A DNA stretch of 64,000 bases from Paramarasmius palmivorus (lineage: Eukaryota; Basidiomycota; Agaricomycetes; Agaricales; Marasmiaceae). The notes below the pieces were generated by a model. That model saw only the letters and a list, made by a program, of their open reading frames with translations, searched no databases and was not told the origin of the DNA. The stretch covers positions 186,001 through 250,000 of the forward strand of contig JAYKXP010000009.1 of the NCBI GenBank assembly GCA_037176845.1, given 5' to 3'. Position 1 is the stretch's first letter, and each line of letters begins with the position of its first letter. Below, piece by piece: positions 46,301 through 57,392 of this stretch. Made by a program: the position numbers and the translations under genes.

Positions 46301-48774
46301 GCGACCCTAGAAAAAAATTTCCTGACGACGTTGACGACGTACTCGGGGCAACGATGAGAGTGGTGGACAGTGATGAAGGTCGTGGGAGTGACAGTTGATG
46401 TTGCAGAAGGAGTGATGAGTCATTGAAGCCGGCAGTGAAGACCGGCAGATAAGGCGGCGGGAGACTTGAAGAACGAGAGAGAGGAAAGGAGAGGTGCAGC
46501 GAGGAGCGGTAGGAGGGTGCATGGAGGTGCAGGAAAAACCCCCATCATTCCGTCTAATCAGACGCCAGGAACCACCCCGTTCTGGGCGTCTTATCAGACG
46601 CGAGTGATGGGACACAAAGGTGCTGTAAGTGCCATCATGCCATCTACCCTCGCCATCGTAACTCATCGCATGTATACTCTCCAGGTTGAACCCACGAAGA
46701 ACCTCACATGGGTTCAATGCTACGACGGAACGATCGAATGTGCTCGCCTTCAAGTTCCCCTCAACTATTCCAATCCCGAAGGAGAGGTTGCTGCCATAGC
46801 TCTCGCGCGGATCAAAGCGAACGTGTCTGCCGATAGTACAGACTATCTTGGTCCAATCCTTTTCAATCCCGGCGGACCAGGAGATAGCGGGGTCAACTTG
46901 CTACTATTCTCAGGCCAGAACTTGGCGAAGGTGGTCGGACCGCAGTTCGATGTTGTTAGTTTTGATCCTAGAGGTGTGTTGGAACTTGTTGCAGCTTATA
47001 GGTAACCTGTATACATAGTCCCTGACCACACTTCAATTTTAGGCACCGCTCGTTCCACACCCAAGATCTCATGGTACGAAACTCCAGTAGAGCGCGAGTT
47101 GTGGAGTCAACCGGTGATCAAGGAACTTAATCATTCCTCGGATAATGTCGCAAGCTACTGGGCTCGTAGCACGATAACTAACCAGCTCGCGAGGGAGCGT
47201 GCCATCGACATCCTGCCTTATATGCAAACCGACCATACAGCTCGAGATATGCTTCGTATCACGGAAGCTTATGGGAAGGACAAGATTCAGTACTGGGGTT
47301 TCTCGTGCGTATAAACCAACTGTACTGATGTTCAATCGTAACTGATGCTTTTCTTTAGATATGGCTCCATCCTCGGTGCAACCTTCGCTGCCATGTTTCC
47401 GGTACGATCTCCATAGCTCTGTGTAGATTCTCTTTCTCATCCCGTTCCTCAAGGACAAGATCCATCGATTGATCATCGACGGAGTGGCTGACGCGAGTGA
47501 CTACTACACTGGTGCGTTAGGAACACTATCGTCATGTTAAAGACATCCGATTTACGATACGCAGGTGCCTGGATCGATACCCTCATCGACGCCGAGAACG
47601 TTCTTCGATGGTTTTTCAGAGATTGTCACAGCGCGGGACCAGATCTATGTCCCTTCTACGAGTCGTCGCCCGAAGCTATCGAAGAACGACTCAACAAGCT
47701 ATACAACTCCGTCATTCACGCCCCAGTGCCCGTGCGTACCGAGCGTTCATACGGCCTGGTCGACTACGAGCGTATGCGTGAAACGATCTTTTCTAGTCTC
47801 TACAATTCGTTCAACAGCTGGGCCGTGCTCGCTGCTGGGTTAGCTGACCTAGAGAAGGGAAACGGGACGGTGTTCTTTTCAATGTTGGAGAGCGATCCGT
47901 TCCAATGTTCTTGTGATCCTTTGGACCATGCCTTTGACGCTGTCACGGAAGGTGTGATCGCCTTGGGCTGTAATGACGGTGCTCCTATGCCACCAAGTTT
48001 GGAAGAGGCAGAAAAAATCTATGAAGATGCCTTGGGGGTTTCGGAATGGGGAAGTATGTGGGCTACTGTCAGGATTATATGCAGGTATGCCTATGCATGG
48101 TTGATTGTTCCTCACATACCGATGTTTCTCTAGTTCTTGGCCAGACATTCCCAAGACATTCTTCAGAGGTATAGTTTAGATATAATTCTGAGAAGATTTA
48201 CCTTGCTCATGGATATGTCTAGGACCAATTTCAGGAAATACAAGTCACCCCATCTTGCTCATCGGCAACACCGCAGGTGCGTTCCTTGGAGACGTTTGAT
48301 TACCCTACTCTGACTCCCATCCAGATCCTGTAACACCACTCCAGTCGTAAGCATCACTAGCTAGTGAACACAGCGCGATAACTGATCATCCTGTACCTCC
48401 AGTGCCAAAAAGATTTCATTGGGCTTTCCTGGGTCTGTTGTACTCACGCAGGACTCTGCTGGCGTAAGCTTCGCTCGGGCTCTCTCACAGCAATGGCATA
48501 CTTACCTATCAATTCTTCATGATAGCACTGCTCAACGTCGGCGCCTTCTCTCTGCACCGCCCGTGCGGTCCGCGATTACTTTGTCAACGGTACCCTTCCC
48601 GAGCCAGGCACTGTTTGCCCTATTGAAGGAACGCCGTTTACGAACCCGGGATTGGTGCCGCAGAAACGAGAATCGCACATGACGCCAGAGGATGCAGAGC
48701 TACTCGAGGCGTTGAGGCAATTGGGAAGATCGACAGGCAAGGCTCGCAGAGGGATATCCCCTTTCCACCTTTAG
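43393..48774 (+). CDS. Secreted tripeptidyl-aminopeptidase-like alpha/beta hydrolase, first intron carries a transposon
   Basis: Serine hydrolase of the TAP/S33 type that would release N-terminal peptides outside the cell. Exon 1 (43393-43506) encodes a signal peptide, MKRNFHVICVGLLSILGEGA. Exon 2 starts at 46685, in phase: LTWVQCYDGTIECARLQVPL, then GPILFNPGGPGDSGV (oxyanion HGGP-like) and FDVVSFDPRG. The nucleophile elbow WGFS|YGSILG is spliced together. Then come RLIIDGVADASDYYT, LRWFFRDCHSAGPDLCPFY, the acid loop ILLIGNTA|DPVTPLQ and the histidine loop VVLTQDSAG|HCSTSAPS. It ends ARRGISPFHL at 48772-48774. The catalytic Ser, Asp and His are all present after splicing, so the protein looks functional. 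The 3.1 kb element at 43513-46622 lies wholly within intron 1, and the splice donor before it and acceptor after it are preserved. Confidence 0.85.
43505..43512 (+). repeat. Left 8-bp target site duplication (CTGTAAGT)
   Basis: The last two bases of exon 1 plus the splice donor, directly next to the first base of the terminal inverted repeat. An identical copy lies at 46623-46630. Confidence 0.9.
43513..43610 (+). repeat. Left terminal inverted repeat (outer part)
   Basis: Contains two hairpins, CGTCTGATAAGACG and CGTCTGATTAGACG, enclosed by CCCATCACTC and GAGTGATGGG, so the whole outer TIR can fold on itself. Confidence 0.85.
46525..46622 (-). repeat. Right terminal inverted repeat (outer part)
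   Basis: Reverse complement of 43513-43610 with only about one visible difference (GGAATGATGG in place of GGAGTGATGG). Confidence 0.85.
46623..46630 (+). repeat. Right 8-bp target site duplication (CTGTAAGT)
   Basis: Second copy of the duplicated target. It contains a second GTAAGT donor followed by the original intron remainder, ending CTCCAG at 46684. Confidence 0.9.
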
Positions 48775-49282
48775 AGGTGCGAATGCCTCATGTGTGACTA
48801 TGAACTGGGGCCACTCTATGCTTGTCATAATAGTCTATTTCTTGGCTTTAGTTTTTCTTACGGACTAATGTATAGTGATATAGGCAGAAACATCTCCTTT
48901 TCTGGACTCGTGCGTATCTAACAGCTGTATGTAAACCTATCTCATCCAACTGCAGCGATCTTTCATTGGGAATGAACACAGGATGAGCTGAGTTCCATTC
49001 TCCAGATGTCAGAAATAGAATAGACATCATATATCTAATTAGTTCGTAGTATAATGAACGGTACGTATTTCGATGCGATAAGCCGAGGAAGAATGCTAAT
49101 GAGCGAGGAAAGTATGTGACGATAATACCAATAAACCGAAAGCCAAAGAGAACGCGGTAAATTATTTAAACAAATGCAAGAGCAAACGGTCGGAAGGACA
49201 GAGGGGAAAAAGACATATAATACAGTGTGGAGGGTAATGTGTGTGTCCTCCAAGGCTCCAAGATCCTCGCCTGGACCAGATT
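48775..49282. other. Convergent intergenic region
   Basis: The 3' flanks of the hydrolase (plus) and the SepH kinase (minus). AT-rich, no gene recognised. Confidence 0.4.
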
Positions 49283-52200
49283 CTAACTTCTCCGACTTCC
49301 AGACCCGCTGTCAGCCTGCCATGTAATATCACCCAACCTCTGCCGTACTTTGGGTTTCCCTACCCTCGCTGTCGCCGAGCTCATCCCCGAGCTCCCAACT
49401 GTTATAGCAGAAGTCTCCGAAGCTGTCCGTCTCATTCGTTTGGGCGCCAGGCTCGCTTTCGGCGAATCAGAGCCTTCTCGGCTGCTTGGAAGAAGACCAG
49501 AACCCTTTCCTCTTGAGGTCGCGGGCTTCAATGCGGGCTTCAACACGGGAACAATTTCGCGGGCCAACTCTCTGACAAGCACCGCTCCATCTCCTCCGCC
49601 TCGGCTGAGTCCTTCTACGACGCCCAGCAAACCATACTTCTCCACGAACATCGTCCTGTTAGGGTGAACCTCGCAAACGGTCTTGAGGATCCTGAGAAGA
49701 TTGAGCCGGACGACTGCCTTGGTATTATGTGAGAGCCGATCAACGATACGCTTGAAGAACGACGGTGATTTGGTCAGAGCGATCGTGATCGGTGTTGACA
49801 ATCGGGTTATTTTCAAGAAGAGATCCAGTAGATTCTCAAAGGAGTTGGCTTTGGCAGTGACAAAGCAATCGAGCAGAGCACTGATTGAGTCAGGTTCGAC
49901 GAGTACATCCTCCACTCGAGCAGTTTCATCTTGCAACCTGTAATTGACACTGAGAAATTGTTGTTCGGGAAACTATGCACGCCTCACCATGATATGATCG
50001 ACTCCATAGCGCTGACCTGGAAATACGGATCCTCCAAAAGCTTGAGATACATGCCAAGACCATCATGTTGCCACAATAGCGTTCTACAGCTTTTCCCGGC
50101 ACTCGCTAGATCACAGAGAATCGGGAGTGCAAACTGCTTCAACGGAGACTTGGTCTCGATGACTCTCTGTAAGCAGGGAACGATGCCAGCTTGTGCAGCC
50201 TCTTCTTGCCGTGACTTGTTCAGCCGACATAGGTTGTAGCACGTTTGGAATATGTGATTCGACATTTCCTGTGGAATCATCAGCCGAATGTTAGCTATGA
50301 ACAGAACCTTGACGGACCGTGCTATAGGGGCTCGTTGATTGTTCTTCGAGGATATGGACGAGGATCTCGATGGCGTTGGCATTCTGGAGGACATCCAGAA
50401 GCGTGACATTCATCGAAAGGTGCTTGACAGCTTTGAGCATGAGCACGAGACATTCAGGCTCAAGAAGTTCACAGGCACGCAGTAATCCTGGAATACGCTC
50501 ATCAGAAAGAGTTGCAATTATGAAGCAAAGCAAACATACTTCTCACAACCTTGCGCGTTCCCAAGGCATTCCGAACATGAATATCTGACTGGGACACCTG
50601 AGAGAACACGAGCAGGATCTGGATGATCTTCTTGTTCATCTCCGTCGATGACGGTCCCCGTGAGGCCATAACATTGAGCAACGCCGACGACAATGGGTCT
50701 AGCAAGCCCTCTCTGATGAACATTCGACAGAAATCGTTCTTTGTAGTCGGACTCTGAAGTTCAAACACGCTTCCAATGCCGTTCAATGCATGAACCACCA
50801 GCTCTGTTTGCTCAGAGTAGTCCTCGTCCAAAAGCTCGACCAGAGTTTTAAGACCACGACAGCTAGTGGCAGGAAAATTACTCGGTGACTACTCCTAGCA
50901 TTGGTCAACACTTACGAGATGAACATTTGGAGAGTAAGAACCGAGGTATTGCAGAGTAGGCGAATGAAGTTTGACGCCTCTAATCGACATTCCGAAGGGT
51001 ACTTCTTCGAAGTGAAGTCTGAAAAGCAATACAGATTAACTCCCGGGCCGAAGTAGAGCGTGGAAGGTACCAACTCATCATGAGTGGAATGCCGCTATGA
51101 CGTCATTGAGTACCCCGGTTGGTCAAGGCAAAAGAGTCACTTACCCAATCAAACAGAAGCTTTCGAGGACGACAACATCAGCTGTGACCAGCTAGAACGG
51201 ACTATCAGTCTGGGACAAAGGAACGTTCAGGTGCCACGTACGACGTTGATAATCTGAAGGAGCTTCATAGTGACATCCCTCGAACACTTCCCTTCCAACA
51301 CCTCAGTAATAGCCAGCAGTCCATGTGAAGAAACCAGTTGCATCTGCATGTCAGGATCATCCGCCATGATGGCGAGCTAAATAACGCATCAGAAAATGGG
51401 ATCATGGATTCAAGAACACGACTCACCAGCTGATCACAGGCATCCCGTAGCTGAAAGTCTGGTGCTGAGGGGGTCAGCTCGTCAATAAGCGAATTGACTT
51501 GATTGCACAAGCGAGCCCATTTGTCTCTTTGAAGGTTCGTTTCCAGATCCTCTTCAGAAAAGCCCTCGTCAATCTGGACATGTGAGAGGGGATTGTATTC
51601 CATGAGTAAAGTCGAGTGAACGACGATCTCCTACGATTTATACATACCTCCGCAAATGGATCTTCTTCGTCCGAGTCCTCATCACCGCGCTAGTACCGAG
51701 TTAAGCCTCATCACTTCAGGAGTAAAAGTAAAACACTGACCCATGACCGATTCGACAGTCTTGTATTCAACTTTAGCGCTTCTATAGGGTGCTCAGAAGC
51801 TAAAAACTGCGTCTCAGACTTCCAGGCTATCTTCCGAACAGAATGAGGCTTACCTGTCCCATTTTGCTTCCCGAAGACATCTTCGTAGTCCTCATCATCA
51901 TCTTCTGTGTACTTCCCAAACTCCGCAGCACTTTGCATCCTCCTAGCTTCAGCCCTGCCCATGGAACCGCCACCAGAACCTCCAGAACCCGTGCTGACGA
52001 AAGAGAACGACCTAGTATGCCCGCGCAGAGATGCCGGGCTGGCGTTGCTGTTGTTGCTGTTCGATCGGGAGATAGGACTGAGTGAAGGTCGCGTGGGTCT
52101 CTCGAAAGGCTTGAAGTTAACGAGGTCTGGGAGCGGTGCTGTTTTTGGCCCAGGCGATGTGTTGAGCGATGTGTTGAGTCCGAACACCTTGATGTCATCG

Positions 52201-54079
52201 GGATGGAACAGGCCACGACGAACGGAATTCTTCATCTTGGATGACATTTATTACTTTCAGGGACGCTTTTTACAAGAATGAGGTGACACACCTTGAAATC
52301 CGCCAACTTGCTCTCTAAATCCTGTTCATCTTCTCCTGCGGCTAAATCCGAGTAGTCCTCGATGATAGGGTTTATATCCGCAGACGGAGGCTTCGCCAGA
52401 GGAACAATGTTTGGGCCTGGACTTCGGTTTGGCTTGATAGTCCGTGCATTATCATCTGCTTCGGGTTCTCCACCCTTTTCATCGTCTGTCGATGTCCGCT
52501 CTTCGAGTGCTGCGGATAACATCAACGTGAAACTCAAAACCCTTTATAGCGAGAATGGACGTAGGACGTACCTTGAAGTTTGGTGAAGGATATGCCTTCC
52601 TCAAAATCATCGTCCCAATTATCTGTCTGCTCTTCTGGAGCAGATAAAACAAAAGACATAGGTTGAATCTTCTCCACTAGGTTGATTCCCCCCTTTCGCA
52701 CAGGACCACCAACAGTTGGAACGGATCCTGCTGATTGTGAATAAGGTATCAGCTCCGGAGGCGAAAGCCCTTGCGCCCCCCGGGTAGTCGGTGATGGTGG
52801 GCGGAAGGATTGGTTTTGGCCTCGATACGGATGTTTTGAAGGTCTTGAGGGCGCTGTGGGATGTCAACAATATTCAATCAGCAAGTATTCAGTACTTACA
52901 TTTCAGCGCCTCGTTCCACGCTTGGACCTTCAACACGGCTTCGTCATAATTGTAGTTGCTAAGTGGTCTCCCAGGGGCTTTGGACTTGTCTTCGCTGTCG
53001 GAGCCTTCAGCCATCTGTCTTCTAGCCGAAACCATCCATGGATGCCGCAAAAGCTTCTTGGCTGATATGCGAAGGTTATTATCCTTCTGGAAACAGTGCA
53101 TAAGGAAATCCTTCACAACAGGGGACGCTCCTTCGGGAATGGGCGGGTAATCATCTTGTACGATGCGGAAGAGAGCAGGCATGGGATCGAGGTCATGATA
53201 GGGAGGTGCGCCTTCAAGTAGTTCGATTACAACGCAACCTACGCTCCAAATGTCAGAAGCAGTCGTTGCGCCAGACTGCTCTATGACCTCGGGTGCCATC
53301 CAATAAGGGCTACCAACCACCGCATCGTTACTCACAGCGCCCGTGGTGGTGCTACTTGCAACACCAAAATCGGCCAACTTGACGGTTCCGTCCTTGTTTG
53401 TGAGGATATTGGCGCCTTTAATGTCGCGGTGAATAACACCCTGGTCGTGCAGATACACAAGTCCTTCGAGCACCTGGGAGATGTATACTGCGACTAGACT
53501 TTCGGGGAACTTTCCGAAACGTTTGATGATACCGTGTAGGGAACCATTCTCGCAAAATTCAAGGATGATGTAGAGGAATTCTCGAGTCTTGACAAAACCC
53601 TTGTACTTGACGATGTTAGGGTGCTAACGAGTTGTGTGAGTGACAGAGATTGACAGGTGACTTTCTAACCGTACGTTGAGGTTTTTGAGCAAATCGATTT
53701 CAGACTGTTGGATACAGAGATATTTAGAATGGTCTTCGACAATACAAGAGATCACCACCACGCACCATTATCTCCCCTAGATCGCTCTTTGGAATATTGC
53801 TCAACTGAATCTCCTTCACGGCAACAGTCTCTCCAGTAGCCCAATTCAGAGCACCTGCCCAATAGTTAATTTACCATCCAAATCTGAACGCAGCAGAACG
53901 AGAGAAACCGCACGATAGACCTGCCCAAATGCCCCCTTCCCTAGGGAATCACCCAATTGCTACACATGCTACCTTCAGTATTATCCTCTAACCATTACAA
54001 TACGACCCACATAGTCATGAAGGGATTTCGAGTTGGAACCATTGGATTTGGTGATGGCAGACTTGGATGGCGTCGTCAT
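49283..54079 (-). CDS. sepH: Septation initiation network protein kinase (SepH/Cdc7 type)
   Basis: Ser/Thr kinase of the fungal septation initiation network, which acts at the spindle pole body to trigger septum formation downstream of the Spg1 GTPase. Starts [20 protein letters not shown] at 54079. The kinase domain is at the N-terminus: [42 protein letters not shown], then [20 protein letters not shown] with [33 protein letters not shown] and [15 protein letters not shown]. All catalytic motifs ([18 protein letters not shown]) are present. The linker holds Trp/Asp motifs (NWDDDFEEG) and proline/serine-rich segments. The C-terminal half is helical and repeat-like (for example [20 protein letters not shown]), as in Cdc7/SepH. 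The gene has more than ten short introns, and the protein ends [12 protein letters not shown]. Exon edges in 50.8-52.9 kb are approximate. Confidence 0.9.
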
Positions 54080-54588
54080 TCTTTTCGTAGCGTGGCCCAA
54101 ACTTGGGGCCAATGGTCGTTAAAGAGAGTGGCGAAGAGAAAATGGAGGTGTAACGTAGAGAAAAAAAGCTAATACGCGTCGAGTCGCGTCCTGCACTGAC
54201 TTGCACGTTTCAGGCTCATGCAAGTCAGGAGGAAAAAGGAAATTGGGTCTTCGCCGCCGCGAATCGTGACGTCGGGTCCGGTTTACTCAGCAACATCATT
54301 GTTCTTCTTTCACTGTCATCTCAACTCATGCTGCTCCTAGACTCTGTTCGTACGCTATCGAAGCTCGCGGAATTCACCGGAATTGTAGGCCCAAAGAGGT
54401 GAAGTCGCTAGTCACCATGACGATCGCAAGTGTTTCGGACAAGTTTGCATTGGTACATTTGAGGAACTCGAAGTACAATCCCAAAGCGATGTATGGTTTT
54501 TACCTATGTTCTGACAGAATGAAGGAGAGAGAGAGAGAGGAACAAGCATAACGAGTACAGCCAACCGATATGTATAACCATTCCATGA
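54080..54588. other. Intergenic upstream of SepH
   Basis: 5' flank of the kinase gene and 3' flank of the methyltransferase-GT8 gene. A short (GA)n run lies at about 54526-54540. Nothing else recognised. Confidence 0.4.
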
Positions 54589-56304
54589 CTATACGTCACG
54601 AACCTTTTCAAGACGAGAATGCAGGTCCCTCACTGCCTCTTCAATCGAACGTTCGATTGCCTCGGATCTCTGCATCTTCCAAGATTCAGAATCACGTATC
54701 CCTGCCCACTTCGTACGTTCCACCACCTGCCACCATTCATGTCGGAAAGGATGACCAAAGGCCTCCAGGTAACCCCATGGTTTGGATGGAGGAGGTTGAA
54801 CATATGGGTTCAAAACCTCTGGGAGTGGTGGATAGCACGACCCAGTGAAATGGACGATCTTTGGTTGCTCCATCTCGTTGAGGTCAAGGACACGTCTATC
54901 GTCAGATGGGTACTTCGCGTAGGTGCCCAAACCTTGTGCATTCCATTCGAGGCTGACTTTCGTCCATTCACGAAAGTGTGCGTTCAATGCATCCTGGTCC
55001 TTGAACAACGAATCTTTCATGGCTCTAGCCACGTCCGCAAGCGATGCCACATCCAACCTAATCTTCGCCAGGTCTAACAATAAGACCCCAGCATTGAAAT
55101 ACGCTTTTCCGTGGATTTGTCCGTGGCCTAGTGGATAACCTACGTCGAGAACGGCGGCAATCGGTTTACCTTCCATATCCGTGCTCCATAGTGGCTGAAG
55201 GCTGGAGCGGACAAGAAGATCTGCATCAAGATACAGAGCACGCTCGACTGGGAGGACATCGCACAAGTCCAACTTCGCCCAGGATGCAGTACCCAACTCT
55301 CTAGACAATCCGTTTTGTGGAATGGGAATGAAGACTGTCGTCACGTCGTCACGAACAGGGATGGATTCGCAGAGCCGCTCCTTGTCGTCAGGAGAGAGCC
55401 CACAGTCCACGACATAGAATGTGATTCGCCCCGGGGTAGTCTCCACAATGCTACGCATGGTCACCGCTGCTCCTACAGCATATGCGGAGTCAACAGTAAG
55501 CGCCACGTTGATTCCATATCCAAGTGCTTCCTCAAGTCGTGGCCCTCGCTGCTCTTCAACACCCTTGACGAGAAAGCCAATGCGCATCTCGGACAGTTTC
55601 CTGAGTGCTACCTGGTAGCACGAGGGGTCTGTCAAACGCTCGTACTCGCCCTGGTGTAGCTCGAGGAACGCGTCAATACCTCTCTTTGGGTGGTGGATAC
55701 TGTCTTCTGGCTCCTTGTTCCAATGATAATCGTCAAAGATGACCACAGCGTCTTTGCGCGCTAGACGCCACGCCAGCTCTCCGTCCAGAAGAGTGTCGTC
55801 CGCTTCATGGGAGCCATCGACATAAATCCAGTCAAACCCTGGATCGTTGGACGACGTTGCCTCGCTGAGCAGTGTCAACAGCGCTGTCACGCTGAACTCA
55901 CTGATGATGCGGAAGGATTTGCCGGTGAGGTTAAGGTTGTGCTGGATTCGATCGTATCTTTCCCGTCCTGCCTCTGTGGAAAAGAGATCGAAGTGGTCGA
56001 TGCACACGATATCACCTCCGTCCTTGCAAAGGTTCTCGAGCAGGAAGACGGCAGAGCGACCCTCCCACGAGCCGATCTCAAGCACTCGAGGATTTTCCCG
56101 TTTTACGAGGGGAAGAAGGCGAGTCCACTCTGCGATGTTATGGGAGAACCAGTCCTGCGTCGGCGTGAAACGATATACGGTTGTGCGTTGCGTTTCCGTG
56201 CTGGTGTTGGTCATGATCTGAGTTCTTGCTTGGACGAAAGAAAGAATGGGGTTTTGGAGAGGAATAGAAATTGCTGTGACCCTTATCGAATCAGTGGGAC
56301 CCAT
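54589..56304 (-). CDS. Methyltransferase-GT8 glycosyltransferase fusion
   Basis: Uninterrupted frame of 571 codons; translation may start at Met31 (56214), since the first 30 residues look like leader. Residues ~50-235 are a class I SAM-dependent methyltransferase of the Methyltransf_24 kind: RVLEIGSWEGRSAVF (motif I, ~73-87), DIVCIDHFD, DWIYVDGSHEADD (~158-170) and VVIFDDYHW (~187-195). Residues ~265-520 are a GT8-family retaining glycosyltransferase: INVALTVDSAYAVGAAVTMR, the metal-binding DxD in RALYLDADLLVR (~355-366), KAYFNAGVLLLD (~400-411), FKDQDALNA and KIVHFTGS. There is no signal peptide or helix, so it is probably cytosolic or peripheral. It is divergently transcribed from the epimerase-glycosyltransferase gene at 57393, which suggests a shared pathway: one sugar transferred and an O-methyl group added. 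The acceptor is unknown. Confidence 0.85.
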   Translation of the reverse strand: MGPTDSIRVTAISIPLQNPILSFVQARTQIMTNTSTETQRTTVYRFTPTQDWFSHNIAEWTRLLPLVKRENPRVLEIGSWEGRSAVFLLENLCKDGGDIVCIDHFDLFSTEAGRERYDRIQHNLNLTGKSFRIISEFSVTALLTLLSEATSSNDPGFDWIYVDGSHEADDTLLDGELAWRLARKDAVVIFDDYHWNKEPEDSIHHPKRGIDAFLELHQGEYERLTDPSCYQVALRKLSEMRIGFLVKGVEEQRGPRLEEALGYGINVALTVDSAYAVGAAVTMRSIVETTPGRITFYVVDCGLSPDDKERLCESIPVRDDVTTVFIPIPQNGLSRELGTASWAKLDLCDVLPVERALYLDADLLVRSSLQPLWSTDMEGKPIAAVLDVGYPLGHGQIHGKAYFNAGVLLLDLAKIRLDVASLADVARAMKDSLFKDQDALNAHFREWTKVSLEWNAQGLGTYAKYPSDDRRVLDLNEMEQPKIVHFTGSCYPPLPEVLNPYVQPPPSKPWGYLEAFGHPFRHEWWQVVERTKWAGIRDSESWKMQRSEAIERSIEEAVRDLHSRLEKVRDV

Positions 56305-57392
56305 TCACATTGGCGTCCAGAATGCTGCGCAAAAGCTCTTTGGTATCAAACGCTCGTTAAGCACATGTGGTCAGTGCCGCTTGAAAAACCTAGTTTAAAG
56401 TTCTGCCAACTTACACACGCTACTATACAGCTCTAGGACGAGTATTCGAACATCTTGATTCCCGTCGACTGCGTTTCCCCCTTGAGGAAACCCTCTTGTC
56501 ATTCGTGCATTTCGGGATTGTACAGGTCCATGTGCCCCCATTCAACACACCATTATTTTTGGATCGAAACATCTTTCTATCTGCCTTGGCACTGCGCCCG
56601 GTCACTGGTTTGCAACAGTAGGGACCCTCAAATGGTCTTGAGGCTGCTCTTCGGGGGTGACGCCTTACTTCTCAAACCTTATAGTTAGAGTCGAAACAAA
56701 CAAGGTACCATTTTATCCGGATGGCATTGTGACCTGTGACCTCCCATCCCAAAGACCGGCGAAATTGGCCTGTCGGGCCCGAGGTCTGTGACCATGGGGA
56801 AATTTTCGGAAATTGACGCCCAAAACTGCCAAATTTGGGCAAGATTTGGGAGGTTGGCGCTGGCGACTCGGGGGGCCAAACCAAAAACTTGGGGTATTTT
56901 TGGCCTTGTGACTGACCATTAAATGGTACAGTTCCTACACTCCTCTCGCTGAAAGGTACGTTCTCCAATCCTTTACATAGCACTCAAGTACAACATCTGG
57001 AAATACAATTCAGGCATCCATTGTTATACAGTGAAAAAATAACAATCCAGTGGCGTAGAGCGGTTTGGACGAGCAGAACGTGTACATGAATTTAGAGTTC
57101 GCTCAACTTCTTCCGGAACCTGAAAACGGAGAAAACTGCGCAACAAATAACCTCTAATCCCCTTTTTGCAAATCCGTGTGTGATTTGTCTCTTGCGAGCG
57201 TCTGCGTCTCACTGCGGCTTCTATTCGAATCTACCTTGATTGTCCGCCGTTGATTAGGGTTGATTTGCTCTCATAAGTACACACGAATTCTCCAAGCGCA
57301 GCAAACGACAGTGGCTCTAGGCTGACCCTGAAGGCCATATACATATGTAAGCCTTTCGTCCTCCCAAGGACCCTGCATCTCCGCACTCTCAG
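56305..57392. other. Divergent promoter region of the glycan gene pair, with a possible small insertion
   Basis: Separates two divergent multidomain glycan enzymes by about 1.1 kb. Its middle (56705-56929) looks like a small inverted-repeat insertion. Short minus frames at 56423-56605 and 57024-57212 are unsupported. Confidence 0.4.
56705..56929. repeat. Possible MITE-like insertion
   Basis: Bounded by GTACCATTT (56705-56713) and its inverse AAATGGTAC (56921-56929). The inside is unlike the surroundings, with repeated CTGTGACC-type words and CCAAATTTGG-like dyads. No clear target duplication was found, so this is weak. Confidence 0.25.

Larger units (their letters stand above)
43513..46622. 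mobile_element. hAT-like DNA transposon with long terminal inverted repeats, probably non-autonomous
   Basis: A 3110-bp element. The outer ~98 bases of each end are almost identical inverted copies, beginning CACCTTTGTGTCCCATCACT. Weaker inverted similarity continues for about 450 bases per arm (left to ~43960, right from ~46170). The 8-bp target duplication CTGTAAGT is the size made by hAT (and P-type) transposases. No transposase frame is visible. The longest internal frame, plus 44437-44946, has no RNase H-like or BED features that I can see, so the element probably moved with enzyme from elsewhere. The divergence of the inner arms suggests an old or composite element, while the perfect TSD and outer TIRs suggest constraint or a recent insertion. 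Confidence 0.8.

Noticed and set aside
49283..54079. Several overlapping plus-strand frames (e.g. 49350-49667, 51907-52281) as separate genes
   Set aside because: They are antisense shadows of the SepH kinase exons, without own motifs.
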